DNA from: Cladopsammia gracilis
Taxonomy: Eukaryota > Cnidaria > Anthozoa > Scleractinia > Dendrophylliidae
DNA length: 64,000 nucleotides
Direction: 5' to 3'
NCBI GenBank assembly: GCA_022457155.1
Contig: JAJGOT010000466.1
Coordinates: 310,001-374,000 of the forward strand
A program made the translations under genes and the position numbers. Shown here piece after piece: positions 34,003 to 42,828 of the stretch. The notes beneath the pieces were generated by a model. That model saw nothing but the letters and a program-made list of their open reading frames with translations. It did not search any database and was not told the origin of the DNA. Each line of letters begins with the position of its first letter. Position 1 is the first letter of the stretch.

Positions 34003-35148
34003 TTCAAAACAATAAAATCTAAAACGGAAGTAAAAAATTTGGATAAGTTGCCGGGAATCGAGTTGCAGAATTCGGCCAAGAAATGTAACTTGCCTTTATA
34101 AACTGTCAGAAGGTGTTGGCTTGGGACGCTTATACTTGGGAATCACTATGATGATTTTCAACGACAAAGACTGCGTGTTTCAAATGCCAGATTTTGTTAG
34201 TTAGAGCAAGATTCCTTTGGCTGAGCGTAGCCAACATGGCCTGGTCAACAAAACTTCACCGTCCCTCCAGGAATTATCAATTACAGCCAGTGTCCGGAGA
34301 AAATATTTTGTGGATCAGAACATATCAGTGAATCGCCTGAGCTGATCACGCAGCAGTTCACGACGAGTAACAAGCAGCTGCATCGCGTTATTCGCGGGTC
34401 TGGTTTACTAACTGTGGCATGTGCATTTATAAATATAAAAGGTACTGGATTATTTCTACCAAAATCCACATTTCGTGATAAAATATGTCACCCTTTTTGA
34501 ATTCCAGTATATTACGTGTAGCTGTTCATTTATGGGTATTATATCTGGCTTCACAATTTCATTACATTCCTTTATAAACGATTGTGTACTGCACTGCATT
34601 TTAGATAACATTCCTTAACCATCATGATCAGGGATGGACCTGTCTTGTGACCCTTTAATTCCACTGTATTATTACGAAAGTGAAATAAACGTTATGATGG
34701 TTCACTTCACTTTTCTAATTAATTTGTTGTTTTTATAACAAAGTGATCCATATATGTGCAATTTTTTATTGTTTATTTTTTATGAAAAATATAATTTGGG
34801 CAGTTATCATATTCAATGGTTTCACATTAGGGCTTCCAAGTATATCCTAAGTGCCCTTGAAACCAAGTTTGAATGTGAAAGAGTAAAATGCACATGCTTG
34901 AACCCTACTTTGTGATCATGGAAATGTGTCTGGTTATGTCTGGTAGTATGCAAAGGAAATCCATTGCAAGTACTCTTCTAGTTTCCTTGCCTTTCCTTTC
35001 ACATCAATCCCAGTAACTGACTGTTTGTAACAGGCTAACAGAATGCTGATCAGGACATGTGGTGCCGCTATCTGCCAAGTTGTTTTCTGCTACAGAAACT
35101 GGCTATGTGGGCCATACATGTATGTGTTTTGGGGGAAATAGTTTAAAA
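34003..35148. other. Non-coding interior of the Mutator-like element
   Basis: No recognised gene; frames of 60-73 codons only. It could be captured genomic sequence, since Mutator-like elements often carry it, but I cannot identify a source. Confidence 0.4.
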
Positions 35149-35849
35149 CAGGGGCGGATCCAGGAATTTCTGAAAGGGGGGTTTGGGTGCATGCCCCCCG
35201 GAAAACTTTTCCGATTTTACCCTCTAAAACGCCACTTCCAGCATTCCTGTGACTTGAAGTGAAACAACTAGATATAAAACAATTTTATTCTATTATTTTT
35301 AAGAACCATATGGGAGACACAGGTCTGGTAGGGGAGGGGGGTCCAGACTCCCCCGACCCTCCCCCTGGATCTGCCACTGTAAAATACCCTTGTTTGGTAA
35401 TGAGGACAAATAGTTGTTGGTGTACCAACTACTCTTGCTTGTTTTCTTAGAATAAAAAAAGCCCAGCCTTTTTTAATGGTGCTTTATGCATCCAGCATAC
35501 TAAGTATTTCCACATTGACAAATTGTCTGTGAAACTGCTAACACAGTTGTACATGGATACCCTCCATGCCTGGCCCAAATTCAGATGACGAGGCTTACTA
35601 ATCTCATACTGGCACCAATAAAAGACATGCTTTACTCGGATGTCATCTGAATTTAAATATGCAAGTTCAGTCTGAAACATTTGCCTCTTTAATATTTGTT
35701 TTAAAATCCAGGGACAAATACAGAGGGGAGATTTCTTTAGACTGTCAGTTTTAACAGTTTTCTTTTTAATTGCAACAATGAAAAATTTTGTTGACTTAGG
35801 CAAATACCCATAGCCTGCCCCAATAAAAATAATCCTGGATCCGCCTCTG
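35149..35849. mobile_element. hAT-like element with CAGGGGCGGATCC ends, 701 bp
   Basis: Left end CAGGGGCGGATCCAGGAATT and right end (reverse-complemented) CAGAGGCGGATCCAGGATTA are inverted repeats of the type seen on many animal hAT elements. The 8 bp on either side (GTTTAAAA and AAATCATT) do not match, so no TSD supports it. A 118-codon minus-strand frame (35447-35803, with KHVFYWCQYEISKPRHLNL) is inside; I recognise no domain. A related terminus occurs at about 52089. Confidence 0.5.
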
Positions 35850-37497
35850 AAATCATTATGACAGTGCTACCTCATGTAGCACAAGAACAGATAGATGATT
35901 TCCAGTTCCTGGTAGGTTGCCTGGGGGAGGGGAGTACTTCCCTTCCGCCGGATGGGGTCGTATTTTCACAACTGGATTGACTATAATGGGGTTACATTTT
36001 CAACAGAGTATGGCGTCGCACATTTTCTGGATTTTTGGAGTAAGAAAATTCTGGCAATTTTCTTTTTTTTTTTTCAGGGGGGGATAGTTTTATTCTAGTA
36101 TGGATTTGGGGGATTAAAAACATAAAGTGACTAAGTTTGGATCACAAAGTTTACATTTTCACAAAAGTGACAAATATGGGTCTATAATTGGCCACATAAT
36201 AGACTATTTAATAATTGGATTTAGCTCGAGATTTCTATCTTGTGATACTTGATGAGTTGTTATCGAATAGCAACGACCACTGACAACCGCACATACTCAC
36301 TTTCTACAACAGGTTAGATAGTAAGTAGCGTAGCCAAAAATTATAAGAGAACAGCATTCCTGATAGAACGCTAGTAGATTTATACTAAAATGGAGTAGGC
36401 GCTCTGAGAGGCCAGCAGCACATACCCTGGCAGTGGAAGTTGATCCATGCCCCCTCCCCCCCGGGTATGTTGGCATTAGTTCATATACAAACTTTTACTG
36501 ACAGGAGTTTTGAGGATTAAATATTAACAAGGTTCTTTAAAAATATCTGAAGATGATGTTGGATCTTGTTATCTATCTTGAAAGCCTGTCATCTCTGCAG
36601 AGGCTCAAATGGAGTTTGTGGAAAGGGAGAATCTGTTGAGCGAAGCAAGTGCATGCGCAAAGGAACCAAGAAGACAGATGCTGGAGCTTAATCAGTCTTC
36701 ATGTCTTTTGCATCTGTACACATCTTGTTTATCTAAATCACCCTAATCCCTCTGAGCTGATGAGGAGATGTTCTTAAGCCCCCCCCCCCCCCCCCCCCCA
36801 AAAAAAAATATATGTTTACAGAAACAGAGAACAGTGGCCTTCAGCAGGCAAATTTAATACAGTGATAAGAAGTGACATATTTCAGTAGCAGTAAAATATA
36901 TCACTGATTGATTCACCTGCAAGCTTCTTTGACTTTTGGGATACTTGAAGATCTCCCTTGACCATTGCAATAACAGTGGAAATGCTCTGCCTGAGCAAAG
37001 AAGTCCTAGGTAGATGCTAAGAGTGATTTTATTTGAAGAGTTGCGCAGAATGCCACAACACATTTTTCAACATTTCATAATATATAATTTTAACTCTCTT
37101 TATTTTTTTCCCTGTTCTGTCTTAGATGAATTCAAAATGTCTGGCTAAGCTTGTATAAAAGGGAAATATTGTACAAGTTTGAAATGTCCAAAAGATGCCA
37201 TTAGTGAAGTCAAAGATTTGTGTATTAAAACACCATTGATATGTGGCCGTAACTAGTAACATTAAATAATTTACATATCATTGTCAGCACCTGCACATAT
37301 ATAAATCTGATTGAAATCCACCTTCACATTTCAAATAGACTCCTACGACAGCCCAGAAATTTCGAAATGTAGTCTTAAATTATTATCTATACCTTGACTT
37401 CTGGATGCAAAAATCTCGGAATCGGCCAGACTAGCCATAAATTGATGACAAGATTAAAAATAAGCTGATCCAGTGGATAAGCCAAAAATCCTCCAAC
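35850..37497. other. Non-coding interior of the Mutator-like element
   Basis: Contains a C20 tract followed by A8 at about 36780-36807 and G/C-rich patches near 36455. No gene recognised. Confidence 0.45.
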
Positions 37498-37499
37498 TA

Positions 37500-38297
37500 C
37501 AGTCGGACCTCTATTAAGCGGCCACCTATTAAGCGGCCACCCTCCATTAAGCGGCCACTTTCCAAAGTCCCGAATTATTTGTCAGTAAAGTGCTGTATTC
37601 GATACCTCTATTTAACGGCCACCTCTATTAAGCGGCCGCGGCCACCTTTTTGAGGTTGCAAGTTTAGTATTTCTTGTATTTTTACCTCTATTAAGCGGCC
37701 AGCAAATCATCTTTTCAAGCGAAATGGTGACAGATAATACGAAGGTGATAACTGATAACAATAAAAACTGCAATTTAGTCTCCACTTGCCCAGTTTCACG
37801 GTTACCAGGACCTTGCCCTATCTATCGGAAAGGCAAATGACTTGATCTTCTCGTTACAACCGGCAAACAGCAGTGACGGATTATTTTAAATAAATCGTCC
37901 GTGAAATATTTTGAGCTAAAATTTTTACAGACTGTTGGTGCAAAAAAGGCCTAAGAAATTTGATGTTTTGTTACATAGATTTGCATATCTTTCTGTACCT
38001 ACTCAACACCAAAAAATACTGTACTTATCGACTACATGCTCTCTGTGTTAGAGCTAGAACTTTGCACGGACTTGAAATGCGCAAATACAGGGCACTTAAT
38101 TTTTTGTTTCAATGACTTTTGCATTTATCTTCACATATGTTCACTTTTCAACAAGCCTTTTGCTATATAGAGGCAATAAATTTACCTTGACTGCCATTTC
38201 TATCCAATTTATATTGTACCTCTATTAAACGGCCAACCTCTATTAAGCGGTCAGTTTTCAAAGTCCCGAGGGTGGCCGCTTAATAGAGGTCCGACTG
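37500..38297. mobile_element. pogo/Tigger-like MITE, 798 bp
   Basis: Perfect 27-bp terminal inverted repeats starting CAGTCGGACCTCTATTAAGC, with TA on both sides (37498-37499, 38298-38299). CAGT starts and TA duplication fit the pogo branch of Tc1/mariner. The motif CTATTAAGCGGCCA is repeated several times inside each end. No transposase is encoded. Confidence 0.85.
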
Positions 38298-38618
38298 TAT
38301 CAGATCACGATGATTGTTACCATATTCACGACTCGGAAACTGCCGAAAGTTTACCGATAGCATCTAACTACACCTCGCGAAAGATAGACGTCCAACTTCT
38401 GAAATGAAACAGCCAGAATCCTGCCTTTTCTTGCACCGTGTTCTTTATATTGAAGGCACGTCCGCCATTTTGAAAAAACTTTGAGCATGAGCAGAACCAA
38501 CCGGAAGTCCAGATTCTAGCCAATCAAATCCTGCGTCCCAAGAGCCCCTTGGCTCTCGTACTCAGGTTCCGGCGGTTAAGAGGGCCAAGCGGCTCTGGGG
38601 ACGAGAATGTGACGGGCC

Positions 38619-38944
38619 GAATTCGGAATTTCCGAGAGAAGACTGGGGACGAGTAAGGTTTGGTATAAATAACGGGTCCTCACGCCTTCTGGGAAATCTG
38701 TTCTGCTTCATTCACAACAAAAAATGGTAGCTTGTTCTTTTAGCTTTCAGAAGATACCAAACACATGCCATCGCAGAGAGTCCGTCCTTCGATAGCAAAA
38801 CCAGTGACTTCTTCGGTCTAATGGCGTAGGTTTTCTCGACATTACAAAGGTAAGTTTTTGGCTCCGAAAGAATTTAACAGTTTTCCAAACAACAGCATTT
38901 GAAATAATTTTTTTAAATCTTTAAAGCATAGAGAAGAATCGTAT
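38619..38944 (+). promoter_or_regulatory. Retained promoter and 5' leader of the transposase gene in the deletion derivative
   Basis: Inverted copy of 40477-40802. It keeps the TATA box (GGTATAAATAACGGG), the 5'UTR exon and its donor AAAGGTAAGTTTTT, and ends at the deletion junction 38944/38945 with the shared word GAATCGTAT. Transcription from it would run into antisense of the truncated accessory gene. Confidence 0.7.
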
Positions 38945-39142
38945 ATCCACCTCAATCATAGATCCAACCTCTATTCGTGCACGGCTGACCCTTCCAAACA
39001 CATTCTGTCCAGCACGGTGTCTCTCAAAAATCGAGGCAAGGGTCTCTTTGACTTCTTCTTCAAATTGTACAAAGTTTTCTACCTTACCACGCAATGGGCG
39101 AAGAGCTCGAACAGCAGCCCCAATTTCACCTTCGGCCGCCAT
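38945..39142 (-). pseudogene. 5' fragment of the 206-residue accessory gene
   Basis: The first about 65 codons (MAAEGEIGAAVRALRPLRGK to ARIEVGSMIEV) repeat those of the gene at 27721, then switch at the deletion junction. The frame runs on 8 codons (DIRFFSML) into the other half before stopping. Confidence 0.85.
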
Positions 39143-39245
39143 TTTGTAAACATTTACCTTTTTTGTGAGGAACCCGCTAAAATCAGGTGTGATACGAGCG
39201 GGCGCCTAATTGCCATCTTGTGGTGCCTGCTGGCCCGGCGTGGTT

Positions 39246-39589
39246 TCATTTGGTCTGAAAAAAAGCATTGTGGTCAAATAAGTTATTAATTGAACTGGTG
39301 ACTGTGCTCAGTATGGTGGCTGATGGAAAAAGTTGTTAGTCTCATTCACGCTAACATGAAGCACTCGCTGATATGTACAAAGGTCTGATAAAATTTCCTT
39401 GTTTATGGTCTAAGGTTTGTGACTGATAGCCCCAAAGATGATCCGAGAGGAAGATGGAGGCCTGGTGGCAGAACTAATGTTCCAGTGAGCAAGGGTAGAA
39501 ACGAAGCCGCTTTCAAAAACTCAAGCCAATTTAAGGTCGACACTACTTGAATCGCAATAAAGATTTTAGTTAATTGAAATGTGTTAATA
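39246..39589. other. Non-coding interior of the 8-bp-TSD element
   Basis: No gene seen. Confidence 0.4.
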
Positions 39590-39762
39590 GAGCGTATGCA
39601 CATGACGTCACGGCGGCCATATTGGTGTACCAAAACAATAGAACGGCGGCCATGTTGGTGTACCAAAACAATCCTGTGGGATTTGAACGCTTTTCTTATG
39701 TTAACACTTTCTTTTGTTCCAATAAATTTGCATAGCTGCTTGCCACGTGAGTGCATACGCTC
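39590..39762. mobile_element. TA-flanked MITE, 173 bp
   Basis: Ends GAGCGTATGCAC are inverted at both sides, with TA outside (39588-39589, 39763-39764). The interior duplicates GGCGGCCATRTTGGTGTACC. Similar GGCGGCCAT phrases occur inverted at 41648-41720. Confidence 0.7.
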
Positions 39763-40225
39763 TATATCTCTCACAATTGCTCCTCTAGTAAAAAATCGGT
39801 TAAAGAGTGTAATTCTACTGAGACTGAATGCTTATCAATTTTTGATTACCGTTTTTTTCCCTGACCGAACAAAATCGAACCAATCGCATCGATTGAGTTT
39901 GATTGTGTTCAGTAATCGAAATTAATCCAATTCACCGAAAAGTTCAAATTCGATTTTGTTTGAGTGCTGAACCAATCAAACTCCAATCGAACGATTGAGT
40001 TCGATTGGGTTCGATTGGTTTTTGGTTTGGATTCGTTCAATTGACTACATTGGGCTACCTCAATAACTAACTACATGTAAATCTATCAATTTAAGCCACA
40101 ACACAACACAGCACAGAATATCTTGTTGCTTATTACCAGCATGTATCAGTATTTTATCAGTTAACTATATAAGTTAATATAACTCAATAATTACATGAAA
40201 GTCCTCACTGACTGGCCTAACTAAC

Positions 40226-40381
40226 CTTTGATTTTAGTCTATTAATTTTCCTCGTGTTTGAGCTAAGCTCTGCCTTCAAACTTCTACACTGTTCTGACTG
40301 TTCCACTGCTGTCTGCCTCGCTTCCTTTCGGGCCTTCATAAAGGCATTAACATCGAAGCGACTGTTCTTAGTGTGTGGCAT
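40226..40381 (-). CDS. First coding exon of the transposase-like gene
   Basis: ATG at 40381; 52 codons, MPHTKNSRFDVNAFMKARKE... ending NTRKINRLKSK at donor G|GTTAGT (40226/40225). Charged and probably coiled coil. Preceded by an acceptor TATTGCACTAG at about 40400, and by a 5'UTR exon ending at 40572 with donor AAAG|GTAAGT. Phase 0 matches exon 2 at 33340. Intron 1 is about 6.9 kb, nearly all of it the insertion 33632-40053; the original intron would have been roughly 450 bp. Confidence 0.62.
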
Positions 40382-40750
40382 AATGCTACAAGTTCACCTA
40401 GTGCAATACACAAGACACTGTTATGCGTTTAACCCGGGTATTCACATATAAGCTAAAATTCAGCAAAACAAAAACGATACGATTCTTCTCTATGCTTTAA
40501 AGATTTAAAAAAATTCTTTCAAATGCTGTTGTTTGGAAAACTGTTAAATTCTTTCGGAGCCAAAAACTTACCTTTGTAATGTCGAGAAAACCTACGCCAT
40601 TAGACCGAAGAAGTCACTGGTTTTGCTATCGAAGGACGGACTCTCTGCGATGGCATGTGTTTGGTATCTTCTGAAAGCTAAAAGAACAAGCTACCATTTT
40701 TTGTTGTGAATGAAGCAGAACAGATTTCCCAGAAGGCGTGAGGACCCGTT

Positions 40751-40757
40751 ATTTATA
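40751..40757 (-). promoter_or_regulatory. TATA box of the transposase-like gene
   Basis: On the minus strand GGTATAAATAACGGG lies about 105 bp inside the right terminus at 40861 and upstream of a 5'UTR exon with a consensus donor at 40572. The same promoter is kept in the deletion derivative (near 38663). Confidence 0.55.
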
Positions 40758-40864
40758 CCAAACCTTACTTGTCCCCAGTCTTCTCTCGGAAATTCCGAAT
40801 TCGGCCCGTCATTTTTGAAAACATTGCAATGCAGCTTTGTGGCGCGCGCTAGCCCGGCGTGAAA

Positions 40865-42068
40865 TCGTTTATTAACGCTGGTTGTGTCTCCTTCTAAAAG
40901 TGAGACTACAAAATAATATATGACACAAAAGCGAATATTGGAAATCGTTATTCAGTTACAATGTATTTCGAAAGTCTTTTACACATATCAAAGTTGTTAT
41001 ATCAAGCGCTCTCATGCAAAAAAAGTTACCTTACTGTGTATTACACTGTTTTTAATCAAAAAACGCTGAGGCACATATTAAATTTTTCTATCTATTAATC
41101 TGTTAATGTTGTGTTTAATAAATTACGAATAAAGTTTACATCTTTAAACAGGCAACGCGATGTTGTTGAGGGGTGTGGTGCCTATTACGCAATTAGTTTA
41201 AGGCCTTGGTCAAGGTCTTTAACCAGGAAAAATGGTTGTTTCATGATAACTTTAACGAAGAAATTGAAACAAAAGACCCACGACACCCGGGTTTCATGGC
41301 TCGTACAGTGTGGAGGTAAACGGCTCAAAGAGACCTCAACATCATGGCAAGTAACACCTTAAAGGCGGAAAATCTAAATGAAAGTTTAATTGATTAAATT
41401 GGGGAGGGGGGGGAACCTTCACAAGCCTAATGGCTGACAAATGACAGGGCTTAACCCGGTTTCTGCAGTATGAAGCGACTGAGGGTGTTATTCCACCCCC
41501 TCCCCCCACCCAAATACAGCTGAGGAAGAAAAATTTTCGATCACAAGTTAGTTTTAGCATTTTGGTTCGTGAAAAAGATCAATAATTACAATGGATGGTT
41601 TTCACTCACGTGAACTTCAGTCCTGTGGAACTTAAATGACAAAGGCCATGGCGGCCATGTTGGCGTACATAACAAAAGAAGTTCATTACAATTATTTTGT
41701 AGTTGTACACCAATATGGCCGCCGTGAAGTAACGCGAAAACCATCTATAGTTTCATGCTACATAGATGGCTTGTGTTCAGACTTTTTACCTTGCAACTTA
41801 GACATAAAAAATTCACACCTAACTAAATACAAGACAAAAAACATTAGCTTTCGAACTGACTGAAACTGCTCCCGAAGGAGTCTTCGATGGATCGATTCCA
41901 TGATTTCATGGACCTAAATTTAAGCTTATGGAACATTCCGAGACTCAGTTTTGTTTGAGAGCGACTGTGCGTAAGTCTAAAACACCAGTTATTGATCGGG
42001 CTGGCTTGTTGCCAAGCCTGCCCAGTATATAAAATGAACGCCGTTTCGTAGTCATTTAATGACATGCG
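40865..42068. other. Non-coding; probable MITE remnant near 41.65 kb
   Basis: Right flank of the nested region. Around 41648-41720 CATGGCGGCCATGTTGGCGTAC is mirrored by GTACACCAATATGGCCGCCG, related to the MITE at 39590. Otherwise no gene. Confidence 0.45.
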
Positions 42069-42075
42069 CGGGGGA

Positions 42076-42100
42076 GGGGGGGGGGGGGGGGGGGGGGGGG
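42076..42100. repeat. 25-base G tract
   Basis: Uninterrupted run of about 25 G preceded by GGGGGA. Such tracts are hard to size by sequencing. Confidence 0.9.
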
Positions 42101-42582
42101 TCCGCTTTTAGAATGTCGTTAGAGGGGCATTGTTGAAAAGAAGTTTTATCGTTAAGAGCTTCTAATTGTAAATTTTATGTGGAAGTCTCCCTCCCCCCGA
42201 TTTTGGAGATTTCAGAGTAGATGAGTTAATATGTGGTGTAGGTGAAGTAAATGGGGATGTGGGTAGGCTAATAAATTGATTAAAAGGTTGTTTGTGTAAA
42301 GAGTATTTGTTTACAGCGGTGGGGGGGAAGGATGAAGGGTGAATCGTCTTGACTTTTACGGCGTGCATTCAACGAGACAAAGCGAGACACCGAATTTGTC
42401 TCGCTTTACGCCTAAAACGAGCCATTCTTCTCGGTCTTGTCTCGGTGATAATCTGGCTTAATCTCGTACCCAGATCTCATTCGTGCTTGCACTGAGCTGA
42501 AAAGTGAGATCTGGTAAACTTTGATATAATGCCATTTTTCATTGGTTAACTGAAAAACGAATGCCCCATTTTAATATGCTCT

Positions 42583-42828
42583 GTGATTGGCTCTTTCCTT
42601 CACTCTTCTTGTGATGCGGTTTTTCGCATTACAGAGTATAAAAAGATGCAAACATGGACACTCCAAGAAAATTATCGTGCAACGTTTCAACAACAACAAT
42701 GTATATGCCGCTTGTGTGGTAACAATACTAAGAAAATTGTATTTACTTCAATCCAGCTAAAGAGGATTATCTTAAAGATACGGAGTTTCCGTGAAATAAA
42801 CCGACGAACGCCCAAAGTTGTGTTATAG
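42583..42828 (+). pseudogene. Possible 5' end of a decayed zinc-finger-type gene
   Basis: CCAAT-type boxes (ATTGGTT at 42541, GATTGGCT at 42585) and a TATAAAA box near 42638 precede ATGGACACTCCAAGAAAATT at 42655, reading MDTPRKLSC. The neighbouring frame contains CICRLCGNNTKKIVFTSIQL, a CxxC knuckle. The two need a one-base shift, so if it was a gene it is broken. Low confidence, supported by promoter spacing and the knuckle only. Confidence 0.3.

Larger units (their letters stand above)
33908..38609. mobile_element. Mutator-like element, 4.7 kb, 94-bp terminal inverted repeats
   Basis: The first 94 bp (starting CATTCTCGTCCCCAGAGCC, ending GATTTGATTGGCTAG) recur inverted at the right end with one mismatch. 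TGACGGGCC is duplicated at 33899-33907 and 38610-38618, and the uninterrupted target is visible in the related sequence near 40800. Long terminal repeats with a 9-bp duplication are typical of Mutator-like elements. No transposase is visible, so it is non-autonomous. It contains the pogo-like element and an hAT-like insertion. Confidence 0.85.
33849..39242. mobile_element. Internally deleted relative of the outer CAC-terminated transposon
   Basis: Left end CACGCCGGGCTAGCGCACGC matches the outer element's right end; right end (reverse-complemented) CACGCCGGGCCAGCAGGCAC matches its left end, so it is inverted relative to its host. GTT lies outside both ends (33846-33848, 39243-39245), a 3-bp duplication. 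Without the 33908-38609 insertion it is about 680 bp: promoter and 5'UTR of the transposase gene, joined at 38944/38945 to the start of the 206-residue gene. Confidence 0.85.
33632..40053. mobile_element. Element with 8-bp TSD inserted in intron 1 (hAT-like), 1.0 kb before later insertions
   Basis: The left end CCGACGTAGTCAATCGAACG and right end (reverse-complemented) CCAATGTAGTCAATTGAACG differ only by transitions. GCTACCTC is present at 33624-33631 and 40054-40061, an 8-bp target-site duplication as for hAT, P or KDZ elements. Both subterminal regions are full of AATCGAAC/GTTCGATT words. Without the nested 33849-39242 element it is about 1,025 bp and non-coding. Confidence 0.82.
27621..40861. 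mobile_element. CAC-terminated transposon of an unrecognised family (outermost of a nest)
   Basis: The left end CACGCCGGGCCAGCAGGCAC and the right end (reverse-complemented) CACGCCGGGCTAGCGCGCGC share a terminal motif; AAA lies outside both (27618-27620 and 40862-40864). The left end leads into the 206-codon gene at 27721 and the right end into a promoter and the spliced minus-strand transposase-like gene, so the two genes converge. A third terminus of the family at 30263 is also followed by AAA, so 27621 could instead pair with 30263; the copy at 33849-39242 shows that one element has one end of each type, which favours the larger span. Without the 6.4-kb insertion in its intron the element would be about 6.8 kb. 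The CAC start and 3-bp duplication recall CMC-type, Transib/RAG-like or Academ elements. Confidence 0.55.

Noticed and set aside
35447..35803. 118-codon minus-strand frame as a captured host gene
   Set aside because: No domain recognised and no splice signals; kept only as a remark under the surrounding element.
33849..40861. Pairing of the termini at 33849 and 40861 as one element
   Set aside because: Both are the same end type and the flanks (GTT and AAA) do not match; 33849 pairs with 39242 through GTT.
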